Origin: Megalonaias nervosa
Taxonomy: Eukaryota; Mollusca; Bivalvia; Unionida; Unionidae
Direction of reading: 5' to 3'
DNA length: 64,000 nucleotides
Assembly: GCA_016617855.1 (NCBI GenBank)
Contig: JAECUM010009759.1
Coordinates: 1 to 64,000, forward strand
In this document: in pieces, positions 1-12,203 of the stretch
Numbering within the stretch: the first letter of the stretch is position 1
How the letters are laid out: each line of letters starts with the position of its first letter
Position numbers and translations under genes: made by a program
Notes under the pieces: generated by a model
What the model saw: only the letters and a program-made list of their open reading frames with translations
Told to the model about the DNA's origin: nothing
Database searches by the model: none

Positions 1-942
1 ATAATTTGCATGAATATACTAATCAACAAGAGTTCCATAGTTAGTGACAGTGAATTCATAATAATTTGCATGAATATACTAATCAACAAGAGTTCCATAG
101 TTAGTGACAGTGAATTCATAATAATTTGCATGAATATACTAATCAACAAGAGTTCCATAGTTAGTGACAGTGAATTCATAATAATTTGCATGAATATACT
201 AATCAACAAGAGTACCATAGTTAGTGACAGTGAATTCATAATAATTTGCATGAATATACTAATCAACAAGAGTTCCATAGTTAGTGACAGTGAATTCATA
301 ATAATCTGTATGAATGTACTAATAAACAGGAGTACCATAGTGACAGTGAAATCATAATAATTTGTATGAATATACTAATCAACAAAAGTTTCATAGTTAG
401 TGACAGTGAATTCATAATAATTTGTATGAATGTACTAATAAACAGGAGTACCATAGTGACAGTGAAATCATAATAATTTGTATGAATATACTAATCAACA
501 GGAGTTCCATAGTTAGTGACAGAGAATTCATAATAATTTGTATGAATGTACTACTAAACAAGAGTACCATAGTGACAGTGAAATCATAATAATCTGTATG
601 AATGTACTAATCAACAAGAGTTCCATAGTTAGTGACAGTGAATTCACAATAATTTGTATGAATGTACTAATCAACAAGAGTTCCATAGTTAGTGACAGTG
701 AATTCACAATAATTTGTATGAATGTACTAATCAACAAGAGTTCCATAGTTAGTGACAGTGAATTCACAATAATTTGTATGAATGTACTAATCAACAAGAG
801 TACCACAGTTAGTGACAGTGAATTCATAATAATTTGTATGAATGTACTAATCAACAAGAGTACCATAGCCAGCGACCCTGAATTCATAATAATTTGTATG
901 AATGTACTAATCAACAAGAGTACCATAAATGGCACATTATGA
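1..942. repeat. Minisatellite with alternating 60-bp and 56-bp units
   Basis: The first 300 bases are five almost identical 60-bp units. Then 56-bp units (lacking TTAG before TGACAG and carrying gaaatcata) alternate with 60-bp units at 301, 417 and 533, and the array ends with about six 60-bp units. The array may continue below position 1. The 60-bp period leaves long frames open on both strands, which is not evidence of coding. Confidence 0.95.
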
Positions 943-1477
943 TGTTTAATTGTACTTTATGCAGAAATCACTTTTCTTTTTTTCCACTCACACTAACCTT
1001 GACCTTTGACCCTCATATCAACATGTTTCTTCATTACATCCACAAAGTTTAGTTCAGTATGTAATTTAATACTCAGTCACCATGCAGAAAGCAGTTTTAT
1101 TCCTTCAGGTAGGATTCTAGACTGAAGCTCAAACGGATCAGTAATTCAAGATCAAGGTGAATTGACACGCAAGTAGAATTTTAATATTTATGCATCAGTT
1201 TGTACCAAATAAAAGTTGCTGCTATATTGAACAACCATTTTTAAGGGTCTATTTAAAAAGTAACCTGGCAAGTAGCCAACCATTTTGAGTCTTTATTTTG
1301 CATAATGTTTATTTGTTTCACAGTCATAGTAACTTGAGCCTTATAATGCCTAATACATGACTTCATTTACTGATCTTGAAGCTGCTGGGAACTAGTGGAA
1401 TTATGGGTGTATAATACAGCAGGTTTTTGTTTGGTTAAAATTAATGTATAAATACTGCAATGCCTCCCTTGTAAATG

Positions 1478-1738
1478 CCAGATCTACCAGATTTGACAAC
1501 CTTGCTGGAAATGCCACATCTACCAGATTTGACAACTTTGCTGGAAATGCCACATCTACCAGATTTGACAACTTTGCTGGAAATGCCATATCTACCAGGT
1601 TTGACAACTTTGCTGGAAATGCCAGATCTAACAGATTTGACAACTTTGCTGGAAATGCCATATCTACCATATTGGACAACTTTGCTGAAAATGCCAGATC
1701 TACCAGATTTGACAAGTTTGCTGGAAATGCTGATGCAG
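1478..1738. repeat. 36-bp minisatellite (~7 units)
   Basis: Units share gacaactttgctggaaatgc followed by catatctaccagatt. The 36-bp period keeps all frames open, giving spurious repetitive translations in three frames. Confidence 0.93.
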
Positions 1739-1928
1739 GGATCTGAACTTTAAAGTCCTGCAACATCAATAAAAAAGCAACAGACCTGTAAAGCAATGGT
1801 AACCTCAGCACTAAAAAAAATATTTGGGATGGTTTAAGTGCCTTTCCCAATGGACACACCATGGCTGCCTACCCACAACCCTTTGCAGATGATGAATTTA
1901 TTAACTAGTGAACTATTTTCCAGTCCAA

Positions 1929-2480
1929 CAGGTACACTGACAATCATGTAATACTAATACTGCATGACAGATGGACTAACAACACAATACACTGACAATC
2001 ATGTAATACTAATACTGCATGACAAATGGACTAACAACAGGTACATTGACAATCATGTAATACTAATACTGCATGACAAATGGACTAACAATACAAGATC
2101 TTTCAGTCAATAAACACTGGAAATTCCTGCAACTGTCAATAAATTCCTGCATATGTCAGTTAACAAGCACTGGAAGTTCCTGCGTCTGACAGTTAACATG
2201 TACTGGAAGTTCCGGTGTCTGACAGTCAATTAGCACTGGAAATTCCAGCCTGTCAGTTAACTAGTCCTAGAAATTCCTGTATCTGTCAGTCAATAAGCAC
2301 TGGAAATTCCAGCATGTCAGTTAACTAGTCCTAGAAATTCCTGTATCTGTCAGTCAATAAGCACTGGAAATTCCAGCCTGTCAGTTAACTAGTCCTAGAA
2401 ATTCCTGTATCTGTCAGTCAATAAGCACTGGAAATTCCAGCATGTCAATTAACTAGTCCTAGAAATTCCTGTATCTGATT
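1929..2480. repeat. Two adjoining minisatellites (~57-bp x3, then ~66-bp compound units)
   Basis: From 1929 to 2090 a unit with tgacaatcatgtaatactaa occurs three times. From 2112 to 2480 pairs of half-units (cagtcaataagcactggaaa and gttaactagtcctagaaatt) alternate, a small higher-order pattern. Confidence 0.88.
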
Positions 2481-2883
2481 GTTGTTGACATCCTGAGTAT
2501 AGTTTCTTATAATGATGTAAAATCTTGCAATCTTAATGTGATGAGAAAGAGAATGTCATGTGGCACATTTCAAGTTCTCTTTAGGTCAACATTTTTTAAC
2601 AGTAAAATAATGAAATCCATTTTAGGTAAAGATCAGAATTCATATACAATTACTGAAAATGAAACATCCAGCTCTAAGCTTTTTGATTCACTGTCATTTA
2701 ATTCTTCCTGGAATCAAATTTTGAGTTAATGTTATAATTACACTATATTTGTTTGTGCATAAATCGCACCCAACTGCAAACAAGAGGGCAAAAATGGGCT
2801 TCATATAACTCACCTGCTTGAAATAACTTACGATCTGACCACTACATTAACAAGAATGGGTATTGCAAGTCAGGTGTATAATG

Positions 2884-3908
2884 TGTTATGTATATTTAAT
2901 CTGCTTTGTTTGTTTGCTGTTTGTGTTTTTAATTTCATGATATGCTACTATAACATTGTATGTTGGATTTAACCTTGTCTAAAATCAAGTTTATTTTCTA
3001 CTTGATCTGAATCATTAATTTTTTTTAAAATTCTGTAAACAACTAATACATAGCTAAAATATTCTCTATGTGTATTGGTTTAAAGTTATTATCATTATTA
3101 ACAGAAGTAAACATGTTTATTTAGGTCTGGGTCTAGGCTTTTTGGATTCACCTGGCATACCTGACATAATCCAGGTTATACATTACAATTTTAGTAAAAG
3201 ACTTTCTAATTATAAGAAACATTTTATTTTGTAAACATTAAGAGATTTCTAGAAGGTTATTTTCTACTAGGTAATAGTTTTTTTTTAGAAAATGCTAATT
3301 GTGACCTGAGGCCAAGTAGAGGACTATATAATCTTATCACTGAAAAAAATTATTCATCCTTGCTTTAAGATCTAGCAGAATCAATTTGTATTATTGTTTT
3401 GTCAAGTAGATCCTTTGGGCTGGAATTTATTTCTTCAAATTATTATAGTGTTATTTCTTTGGAAATACATAGTGCTCATAAAAAATAATATTCTTGGACA
3501 GAGACATTCACTGGGATTTACAGTGAATTCAAACCTGGAATTGTATTACTGTGTTTCAATAAAAGAGGTTGGTATAATACAATACAGGCTGCCACTGGCA
3601 CATCAACACCTTCAGCATTGGATTTCATTTGGATTTCTACTAAAAGTTTATTTAGAACTTTTATTATTAGGACTTGACTGAAAAATTGTTGAAGCTATGT
3701 TAAAATCATAATCACATCACATAATCACATATCAGGACTTGTGTCTGTAATTCTAGGATTATTTTGGGATTTAATTCGCAATACCGTTAAGTTCTTTTCT
3801 TTTATTCTGACATTGTATTTTAGGAAATAAATTATTTCTTGAATTTTAAAAAGCTTGTTGCTTTTCACTCCTTTCTGTTACTTATTTTAAGAGGATAGAC
3901 TCATAACA
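2884..3908 (+). mobile_element. Solo LTR, copy 1 (diverged)
   Basis: The element begins TGTTATGTATATTTAAT and ends ATAACA. It is flanked by the 4-bp duplication AATG at 2880-2883 and 3909-3912. Its interior aligns block by block with the copies at 7.6 and 35.8 kb, for example attcttggacagagacattc and ggaaataaattattt, the latter containing AATAAA near the 3' end. No internal retroelement coding region adjoins it, hence solo LTR. Confidence 0.8.
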
Positions 3909-4245
3909 AATGACGTATTGAGATACATGCCTAAATAAAACTGAGAAATAAACATATTTGCAGAATCAAATAAGAAATACAGTCTGTACATTGGTACCAA
4001 GCTTATCCAATCAGATACAAGACCATCTCATTAAAATGTGCAGATTTTATTTATTAAAGAAACTCTCTCTGACTTACTAACCAATGCAGACAGAGGTGAG
4101 ATGTCAATGATCAATAAAGGTGAGTGCCTTAGATCACTCAGCCACTCATGGCCCTGCAATCTACAATGTAAAGTCATTAATAATGGATAGTTTACCATTG
4201 AACAAAATAGATTTATTCCTACTTCTAACTGCACTGGTCAGAATG

Positions 4246-4433
4246 TGTGTGATTTAGATTTTTAATGTAGCTTTAAAAATTTTAGTCATATTGCTACGAT
4301 GTCAGCAGTGTGGTAGTTTATAATGATGTCTAACATTGGGGCATCATGACAAAGACATGTAGTGTCATGTCTCACCCAGTCACATTATCCTGACACCAGG
4401 CTGACCATTTATGACACTAACCTCTTAATGCTG
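4246..4433 (-). mobile_element. SINE family A, 5'-truncated copy
   Basis: The body matches the 13.0-kb copy in reverse orientation (cacattatcctgacaccagg; ttttagtcatattgctacga). It is flanked by a 13-bp duplication ACTGGTCAGAATG at 4233-4245 and 4434-4446. The tRNA-like head is missing. Confidence 0.85.
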
Positions 4434-4533
4434 ACTGGTCAGAATGAATCTAGGATGTATATAAGTTTAATATCAGTGAACCTATCTGATCATATATACA
4501 ATGCTTGATCTATGTTAATAAAGCATAAAATGT

Positions 4534-4548
4534 AGGTCACAGTGACCT
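4534..4548. promoter_or_regulatory. Perfect AGGTCA-n3-TGACCT inverted repeat (nuclear-receptor-like)
   Basis: AGGTCACAGTGACCT is an exact palindrome with 3-base spacer, identical to the vertebrate oestrogen-response consensus. A one-mismatch relative AGGTCCCAGTGACCT lies at 4791-4805 in similar context. A direct-repeat form (TGACCTTTGACCC) lies at 1000-1012. As these sit in dispersed repeat text, function is not implied. Confidence 0.35.
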
Positions 4549-4907
4549 TTAGTTTTATGAGTGTAGTAGTAATAGAAATGCTTCTAATTATCAAGTTTAT
4601 TGACTGGAACATAAACTGCATCCAATAAATGAACTTTTAACGCAAAATTTTAACAAGGTCACTGAAGTATGCAATACAGACCACAGAGATCTCACAATGT
4701 TTTAGGAATCTAGCATCAATAGTATACATACAGGGTGAAAACAACCCATGAGCAAAATACAAAACCTAAGGATAGTAAAATATCAAATGTAGGTCCCAGT
4801 GACCTTCCTTTGTGGTAGTACTATTAAAGACATATACAATCATATAAGTTTGCTGATTTGATCATTAACTAAGCTTGAGAAATAAACTATAAAATATAAG
4901 TATGTGT

Positions 4908-5092
4908 GTGGGTGGTTGTGTGATTTGGATTTTTAACGTAGCTTTAACAATTTTTCAGTCATATTCCTACAATGTCTGCAGTGTGGCAGTTAATAGTGAT
5001 GTCTAGCACTGGAGCATCATGCTGCAGACATGTAGTATGATGTCCCACCCATTCACATTATCCTGACATCAGGCCGACCAGTCCTAACATTC
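4908..5092 (-). mobile_element. SINE family A, 5'-truncated copy
   Basis: It is a reverse-oriented match to the SINE A body (caatttttcagtcatattcc; tgcagacatgtagtatgatg). The head is absent and no clear target duplication was found. Confidence 0.78.
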
Positions 5093-5462
5093 AGCAAGGG
5101 TGTACATAATCAGATGCTATTATCCATGAGAACATTGATGCTGGTGACCAGGGCTTTTGTACAGTAGCTTACTTCTACTGTAGACGTGAGCTAAAAATCA
5201 CAAACACTCATATCATACCCAACAAACCATTATACTACAACAACGAAGTTTGCATGTACTAAATCTATGATTAGTCATACATTTAATATTTTAAAAAATG
5301 TCTTAGTAGTGCTTGTCTATGAAAATTCTAAAGTCCTGTGTAATCATCAGATAATTTGCATCTATGTAGTTTGAACATAGTCTCAGCTGTGTTCACTTTG
5401 ATTGCACATGACAACAAAAAATATTGAAAAACTACACACACTCGTACACAACGAACACAAAC

Positions 5463-6493
5463 CTTTTGTTTGAGATCAGCACTCCTGTTTTCAAATAGAT
5501 GCTCCAACTTGCTGGGGTCAATCTTGATTGCCACAAGATTTGTCCAGATTGTCTCCCCTTTGGTGGCAGGATGGGGCATCTCTGGCTGAACTGGACGCCA
5601 ATGCAACTTTACTGTTTTTCTGTTCTTTTTCAAATTAGCACCTGGGGGAGGAGGCAAGTCTACTTTATGAGGTGTCACAAGCATTCCCTTCCCTGGTGCT
5701 GTGGGAGGTGGTGGGAACCCAAAGGGAGGAGGAGGTGGAGCAAAACCAGGCGGAGGTGGTATGCCTGGGGGGGGAGGTGGAATTCCAAAGGGTGGAGGTG
5801 GAGGTGCTCCATCAATTCCAATGCCTAATGGTGCCAATCGAACTGGGGCAAAAATATCCTGATCCTCCTCCTCCTTCAAATCTGTGAAATCCATGTCCTT
5901 AATTTTAAGTGGCCGATGTAGCTTTTGTTTTAATTTCTCCCACTGCAAATCACTTTCTGTCTCCTTAGGGTCTGGTTGAGATTTCATCTCTGCTTTTGCC
6001 ACTTCATTCTTTTTATGAAGTCCTTCCATGGCCTTGCTGATAAGACCACTGCGGTCTCCTGTTGGCCCTGCCACCTCTTTTGGCCCCTGAGGTTCTCCTG
6101 TTGGAATTTTTCCTTCAGCATTGAATTTATCTGCTAACGTCCTTGCAATACCTGATGTCTGACTGACATCTTTTGTTTGAGACAAGTTATCTTGTGTCTT
6201 TTGTGCCACAGCAGCCTTCCTCTCAGCCTCCTCTTGCTCTTGCTGAGCAATTTTGTACATTAACCACCGTTTATTACTAGATAAGGCTGGAACACTTTCT
6301 TGACTTGGCTCCCCATTCTTTGTTTCATTTATGGCATTGTTCCTCATTTCTAAGTTATTTGACACTGAAGTATCATCTCCTCTCCCATGTCGTTCCATTG
6401 CAGACAGGTTTTCTCGCTCTTTGGATTCATCCAATTGCTGACCTGGCCTTAGTCTGTTTTGTGCTTCCCTGCTTATTCTGAGACTCTGATCGT
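5463..6493 (-). CDS. FHOD: FHOD large exon: coiled linker, FH1 polyproline, start of FH2
   Basis: The 1,031-nt exon is phase 1 to phase 0, with acceptor atatattttcag and donor AAAAG|GTTTGT, giving 344 residues. Residues 75-104 (RWLMYKIAQQEQEEAERKAA) form a charged helix matching the FHOD linker. Residues 197-213 (IKDMDFTDLKEEEDQDI) match the FHOD block preceding FH1. Residues 229-284 are FH1, with five to six runs of four or five prolines separated by Phe/Gly, suited to profilin binding. Residues 289-344 (KKNRKTVKLHWRPV, TIWTNL, KIDPSKLEHLFENR) are the FH2 lasso and linker start. Translation beyond AAG reads into intron (VCVRCVRV). The rest of FH2 is not found down to position 1. Confidence 0.97.
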
Positions 6494-7297
6494 CTGAAAA
6501 TATATCCAATCATTAGATCTGGCATAATAATATTTCTGACAAATTCATCCAACACATTAACCAAAAATCTTGAATTTCAGATGCCTGAAACTCTTGATCA
6601 ACTTTAATCTCAAATGAAAAATTGTGTGATTTTTTTTTCTTCACATAAATTTAACACCCTGCACAAATAAATGTGACACTAAGCATCCCTTTTCCTATGA
6701 AATGAAGACCACAATAAAGGAGCCATTAGTGAATTGTCATGCTCAGTGACTAGCCATCCCCACAACATTGGTACAAATTGAAAGTTTTTTAAAATCACAA
6801 AGATGTGATAGCACAATACTGAAGACTTAAAAAGGGTGCAGGGCCATAGTCACAAATTGTTATATTTTATGACTTCTTACCCTAAACAAAAATAATGACT
6901 GATGTGGATCAATGTCATTAAAGATATTATTGAGATGTGACTACTTATCAAGTTTTATCAAAACCCAAAATATATTTTGAGTTAAGGTACATGAACCACT
7001 GGACGAATAAGTAAACGCATGACGAACATCTAACCCAACTTTTGTATAGTCTGTTATTGGCACTGTACATGTTTTATTTTGACAATGTCATACATCTGAT
7101 AGAACCGAGAGGTCAGCTTCGGACAGGTAAGATTTGCAAAATTTGGTGAGGATTTTATACTTCAAAGGACAGAGGAGATTCATTGACCCAATTTTCAGGA
7201 TACAAATGGACAAAAATAACAATTATTGAACATATATCCTTCTTCTGTACTGAAATACGCACATCATCTCATCACATCTGTCCTTTGAAAGCTGTTG

Positions 7298-7425
7298 TTG
7301 TTGTAGGGTTTAACGCCATTTTTCAGCACACGATAGGCTATACATTGCGGCCAGTATCAATAGTGGAGGAAGAACCCGGGAAAACCCCGGAAAGAACCAC
7401 CGACCCACGAGAAGCTACTGGCAAA
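7298..7425 (-). mobile_element. SINE family B, 3' fragment
   Basis: The minus-strand match covers the body and tail (tttaacgccatttttcagca; gaaccaccgacccacgagaa). The tRNA-like head is absent. Confidence 0.85.
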
Positions 7426-7439
7426 GTAGCTTCATGCCT

Positions 7440-8856
7440 TTCATATTGTCCTTATGTGTAACACGTGCAATATTAGCCTCTCATACTGTCCTTATGTGTA
7501 GCACATGTAATTTTTCCCTTTCATCTTGTCGTTATGTGTAGTATATGCAATTTTAGCCTTTCATCTTCTCCTTATATGTGTTACGTATATGTAATTAAAT
7601 TATTTGTGTGTTAGTTTTAAATTTCTTTTTATTTTATTTTTGTTTCATTACATTTTATTGTAAGGATAATATTTTTACTGGATATGACATTTTTCCCAGT
7701 AAATTTAGTTCAGTTCTTTTAGCCTGATTAGAATGCAAAAATATTGCTACATTATATTTTTAGCTGATCTAGTTCCTGACCTTGGTTCTGAATTTGTAAA
7801 CACTAAGTGAAAATGATGGGTCATTACCAAGGTCATGTTCAGCCCACGTATTGGCTCTGTTATAAACAGTTTTTTTAAATTCATTTCCAGTGTGGGAATC
7901 AATGATTCTTAGCTAGGACTATTCCAGCCTATGTGCTAATTGACTTGTAGTGAGTCATCATGTGACCCATCACGCGGGTCTGAAATGACGTTTTAGTTGG
8001 GTTTAATTCTCGATCTCAGTGTTTCTGAGTCAGTTGTAAATAATACCTTGAGGCTGAAAGGTACTCCTGTTGTTGCCATTTGAATTGAGTTTTTTTATTT
8101 AAAATAATTTATTCACCCTGGAAAATACTCTTCTTCATCAAAATTCTTGGACAAAAACATTTACTAAAAATTATTCAGAATTCTGAAATCAGAATTATAT
8201 TCTTGGTGACTCAACAAGAAACTGCTGACACATCAACCCAAAACAGGTTATAGAGGACATCATCGCCTTCCATACTGGAATTTCATCGAGATTCGAACTT
8301 GGATTCAATTAGAACTTTTTAGCGATAGGACTTATATTTTTCAATTCTAGGATTAACTTTTGGATTAGATTCACAAACCATAAGTCCTATTTCATATTTT
8401 TACCTTGTTTTCTAGGGAAATAAATTATTTTGTTAAATTTACAAAGCTTATTGACTTCATTCTTTTCTTTTATTACTTTTGTATGAGCCTACATGTAACA
8501 TATGTAGCACATGCAATTTTAGCCTTTCATATTGTCTTTATGTGTAACACATGCAATTTTCGCCTTTCATATTGTCTTTATGTGTAACACATACAATTTT
8601 AGCCTTTCATATTGTCCTTATGTGTAGCACATGCAATTTTATACTTTCATATTGTTTGTATGTGTAGCACATGCAATTTTAGCCTTTCATATTGTCTTTA
8701 TGTGTAACACATGCAATTTTTGCCTTTCATATGTCTTTATGTGTAACACATACAATTTTAGCCTTTCATATTGTCCTTATGTGCAGCACATGCAATTTTA
8801 TACTTTCATATTGTCTGTATGTGTAGCACATGCAATTTTAGCCTTTCATATTAGAT
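7440..8856. repeat. 40-bp minisatellite interrupted by solo LTR
   Basis: Units such as tgtgtagcacatgcaatttt plus agcctttcatattgtcttta occur at 7440-7578 (about 3 diverged units) and 8501-8856 (about 9 units). The intervening 922 bp is the solo LTR with TATG target duplication. Confidence 0.92.
7579..8500 (+). mobile_element. Solo LTR, copy 2, inserted within a 40-bp minisatellite
   Basis: The 922-bp element runs from TGTTACGTATATGTAATTAA to CATGTAACA, with 4-bp duplication TATG at 7575-7578 and 8501-8504. It has AATAAA near 8420. Both flanks are units of the same 40-bp tandem repeat, so the array was split by the insertion. The orientation is the same as the other two copies. Confidence 0.9.
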
Positions 8857-8867
8857 CACTGCCTGGA

Positions 8868-9100
8868 TTATATTTGTGGCAGTCCTCGTCTCTGTTGATC
8901 GACACTTAAGAGATTATTTATTGTTACTGTATTCATGTTTCCTCCAAAGTCCTCATGAACTTTCCCCATAATAGAAAATATCCTTTCAGTGCATGCATTG
9001 GACAGTGGCAATGTTAGTACAACTCTACAGAGTCCACCACAAAGTTTAAATTGTTTCCAGGCTGTGGTTAGATTCTGACTGCTGACTGCCTTCAAGAACA
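8868..9100 (-). pseudogene. hAT transposase C-terminal dimerisation fragment
   Basis: The minus-strand peptide VVLTLPLSNACTERIFSIMG, followed by KVHEDFGG and TINNLLSVDQQ, has the S-N-A-x-x-E-R-x-F-S signature of the hAT dimerisation region. The remainder of the transposase is absent or unrecognisable; 9100-9310 may be a further decayed part. It sits immediately beside the 40-bp array. Confidence 0.78.
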
Positions 9101-9724
9101 GCTCAAGACTGGTGCTATCTGGGTTGAATTTTGGAAGTTCTTCAGATCAACTTTACAGGAAAGGCAAAATGAATATTTACTTCCCTTTGATTCCAACAAA
9201 TGAAGTATGTTGCTGTTTTGATCAATTATTAAATTGTTTTGTGATATTTTGCTTGTTTTGATTTTAATGTTTAGTGGCAAATAACACATGCTTAGATATC
9301 TCAACAAACTTTAAATATTGAAACCAAACTAACCTGTCTTATGCAAATGAGCTCTATAGTAAAGATTAATTCAACCATAGTCTTTCTATGTCTTGAATCA
9401 CTTCCCAATTACCTCTGATCACACACAGTATAATACATCTAGACAAACTTTAAACACCAAGAACTAAACCAAATCCTCCCAAAAGAATCCAAGCGATGTC
9501 AGTTGTTTTCTGTTTCTTTAACTTTTTACTAATCCAACATTAATGTCTTTAATCCTTTCAGAATTTAATACTGATCATACATAGAATAACATAGTAATAA
9601 CTTTCAAGTTATTGTCTATCAAGCATTATGCTAAGCCAGCTCACAGTCATAAATATACAATACTTGAAGCATGTTACAAAATAACAGTCATGTTATCATA
9701 AATATACAACATTGGAAGCATGTT

Positions 9725-10285
9725 AAAAAATAACAGGAGTCTGTTGAAGAGACTGACACTCTACTGGGCAAAAAGAATTTCCAGGAATTCTGGTGTTAGT
9801 TTCATCATTGATGTGGACTGTATGTTACTGTGTGCTGCCAAAATGGGTGAACTTGTCCACTGCCATGTGGTTTGGCCATTTACTGTTATAGTAGGCTCCT
9901 TGTAAGGCTTTCCTGGTGCAGGTTGGTGAATAAGTCCATCATCTTGATACTGATTGTGAGACCGAAACTGTCACACACTTGAGAGAAATGGTCCATGCTG
10001 TGTTGCATGTCTGACTCAGATCTGGCATTCAGGGAACATTTGTCAGAAAATTGGAGATCATAAATAGCCATTTCCCGTAAGTTTCTCTCCACATGTGATC
10101 TCCTCAGACTGAAGAGCTTGTCGTCAGTCTGATATCTAATGTTGATCTCAGTGGCATGGTCACAGTAGGCATAAGTTAAAACATCAGAGAACATCATACC
10201 TGAAGAGGATTGGGTCAAACACACAGCCACTGCAGCAATCATATTTGACCCCAAATCAGCACCATTTGTATTTAAGACCAACTAG
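9725..10285 (-). pseudogene. Non-LTR retrotransposon reverse transcriptase fragment
   Basis: The minus-strand frame from about 10281 reads MMFSDVLTYAY, then EINIRYQTDDKLFSLRRSHV, then SESDMQHSMDHFSQVCDSFG, then LTISIKMMDLF. These match the region after the catalytic motif in RTE/Jockey-type elements. After a frame break near 9890, VDKFTHFG and then degraded H-IDDE sequence continue the same domain. The upstream catalytic part is missing. It is clearly non-functional. Confidence 0.85.
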
Positions 10286-10710
10286 ACATCATAGGAAGTC
10301 TTTTAGTGAAAACCCAACACTGGTATGACCATCCATTCACAAGGAGTAGCAATAACAAAAATTCTGATGATGGCTGCCATGGTGGCTATATTGGATCTCA
10401 GACTGGTACCATTTTCATTTAGGACCAAGTAGACCTCACAAGTCTTGTAGCAAAAACCCCATGTTGACATGACCATCTGCTCAAGAGTAGCAAAAACAAT
10501 ATTTTAAAGATGGCCACTGTGTTGGCTATATTGGATGTGTGGCACCATTTTCATCTAGAACCAACTAGACGATGGGATAAATGTGTGTGTAAAGTTTCAA
10601 GGCAATCCTACAATTTAGGAGGAATAGCAATAAGAAACTGGTTCTAACAGACAGACAGACTTTGGATGACAGACAAAGACCATACCATAAGCTCTTCTGG
10701 TCTTATGACT
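10254..10710 (+). mobile_element. Non-LTR retroelement tail-like repeat
   Basis: Internally duplicated segments (ccatctgctcaagagtagca; gatggccactgtgttggcta) lead to an end with acagacagacagactttgga and ataagctcttctggtcttat. This is the common 3'-tail style of invertebrate RTE-like elements. A related copy lies at 21820-22215. Confidence 0.6.
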
Positions 10711-11107
10711 AATAGAACTAAAAAGAACAAATGCAAAATTTCTGTTCTATAGTTTTTTTGGTAATAAAAAGTTTAAGTACACAGAGAGAGAAAGGAGAGT
10801 GAGAGAAAGGAGACACTCCGCATCAGTAGGAAAGCTGCCAGGAGGTTCACACATATGCAATTTGCTAAAACTGTACATATACTAAGTAACTGATCCAGAA
10901 ACCATGTTCAATGCCCTTTGGTGGGTGTGTCTGTAAGTAGGCTAGAGGCATGTAGGATGGGACCCAATCACAGTAATCCAAATGAAGCTGAAACATTTTC
11001 TTGTGAATATCTTTGCACATGATCTTCATAATATGTCTTATGGACTGGGAACAATCATGTTTCATTGAATTTTAAGTTTGGTATTTAGTTTACTTTATTA
11101 ACTTTTG

Positions 11108-11390
11108 TACAATGCCAACTCTAAATAATGTCAACAACAAAGATCCAGATCCACAGTATTATGTACAATGCCAACTCTAAATACTGTCAACAGCACAGAT
11201 CCAGATCCACAGTATTATGTACAATGCCAACTCTAAATACTGTCAACAACACAGATCCAGATCTGCAGTATTATGTACAATGCCAACTCTAAATACTGTC
11301 AACAACACAGATCCAGATCCACACTATTATGCACAATGCCAACTCTAAATACTATCAACAACACAGATCCAGTAGTATTATACACAGGTA
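11108..11390. repeat. ~56-bp minisatellite (5 units)
   Basis: The unit holds acaatgccaactctaaatac and cacagatccagatccacagt. Related single units appear near 17520-17720 and 20800-20860, so this sequence is also dispersed. Confidence 0.9.
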
Positions 11391-12203
11391 GATCAGGATA
11401 TATACTGCTCATTCTACACGCGCTCGCAAGCTAACAATGTAAATCCAAGTAAATATGGTCTTTACGACAAAATACAAGAACTGAATCGAGCAATAACTCC
11501 TTTCTTTCATTAAACTATTAATTACTTTGAAGACAAAGTTCATCTAAATTTAACATTTTTTTTTAAAGCAGGTACTGCAAATTGCGAAAAAGGAAAACCT
11601 ATAAGCATTGTGACAAGTAGATAAAAGTACAATTGAGAATTGCCAATACTGGCATTTCTCTGTGATAATTTCTTTCATATGATAACAGAGGTGCATCAGT
11701 TATTTTTTATCTGCAAGGTAAAACTGCAGATGCTGAATGCAACTAAAACAGTTACAACAAAAATGATGGCCAACTGCCATGTTAAACCTTGCATAGAAGC
11801 TGTTTAGTCATACTCAAGAAGGCATCTAGAAGTCATTCTTTAGGAGCAGTAACCTGTGTACCTAGAGCACATCTGGTCTATTACTCAAATACATCCACAC
11901 AAATAAAACTCATTCAGAAAAAAGCTGGTACTGGCTTATCTCAAGAATACTTTAATTAGATAACTAAGGTCAAATTTTAATTTCATTGCTACCTCAATAA
12001 CTCACACAAAATGGGGTCCTAAAATTCTGGTCAATTCTAATTATTCCATTTTCTTTTAAATATGGAATGAAAAACCCAAAGTATATGAATTGATTAATAA
12101 TGTAAATGGAGCATGATAGGTTTGTTGTATATTGTACAAAACAACATTTTTCATATAACACCTACATATACTGGAAGTTGAGTGCTATTTACTAGGTCCT
12201 TAC

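Larger units (their letters stand above)
1..5462 (-). other. Intron 3' of the FH1/FH2 exon (incomplete)
   Basis: It holds three minisatellite blocks, solo LTR copy 1 and two SINE A copies. The stretches 943-1477, 2480-2883, 3913-4232, 4447-4907 and 5093-5462 are AT-rich and show nothing recognisable apart from the palindrome entries. I looked for the next FH2 exon (the conserved NAINI region) and did not see it. Confidence 0.7.
6494..12203 (-). other. FHOD intron
   Basis: It contains the SINE B fragment, solo LTR copy 2 within its 40-bp array, the hAT and reverse transcriptase scraps, a retroelement tail and a 56-bp array. Nothing is recognised in 6494-7290, 9310-9720, 10710-11105 and 11390-12203. 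Confidence 0.7.

Noticed and set aside
5328..5462. Coding extension of the FH1/FH2 exon (VCVRCVRVCVVF...)
   Set aside because: Homology to FHOD stops at LKQK, where a GT donor follows; the continuation is low-complexity and unrelated.
8501..8856. CRISPR-like array
   Set aside because: The units are contiguous tandem repeats with no unique spacers, in a eukaryotic intron.
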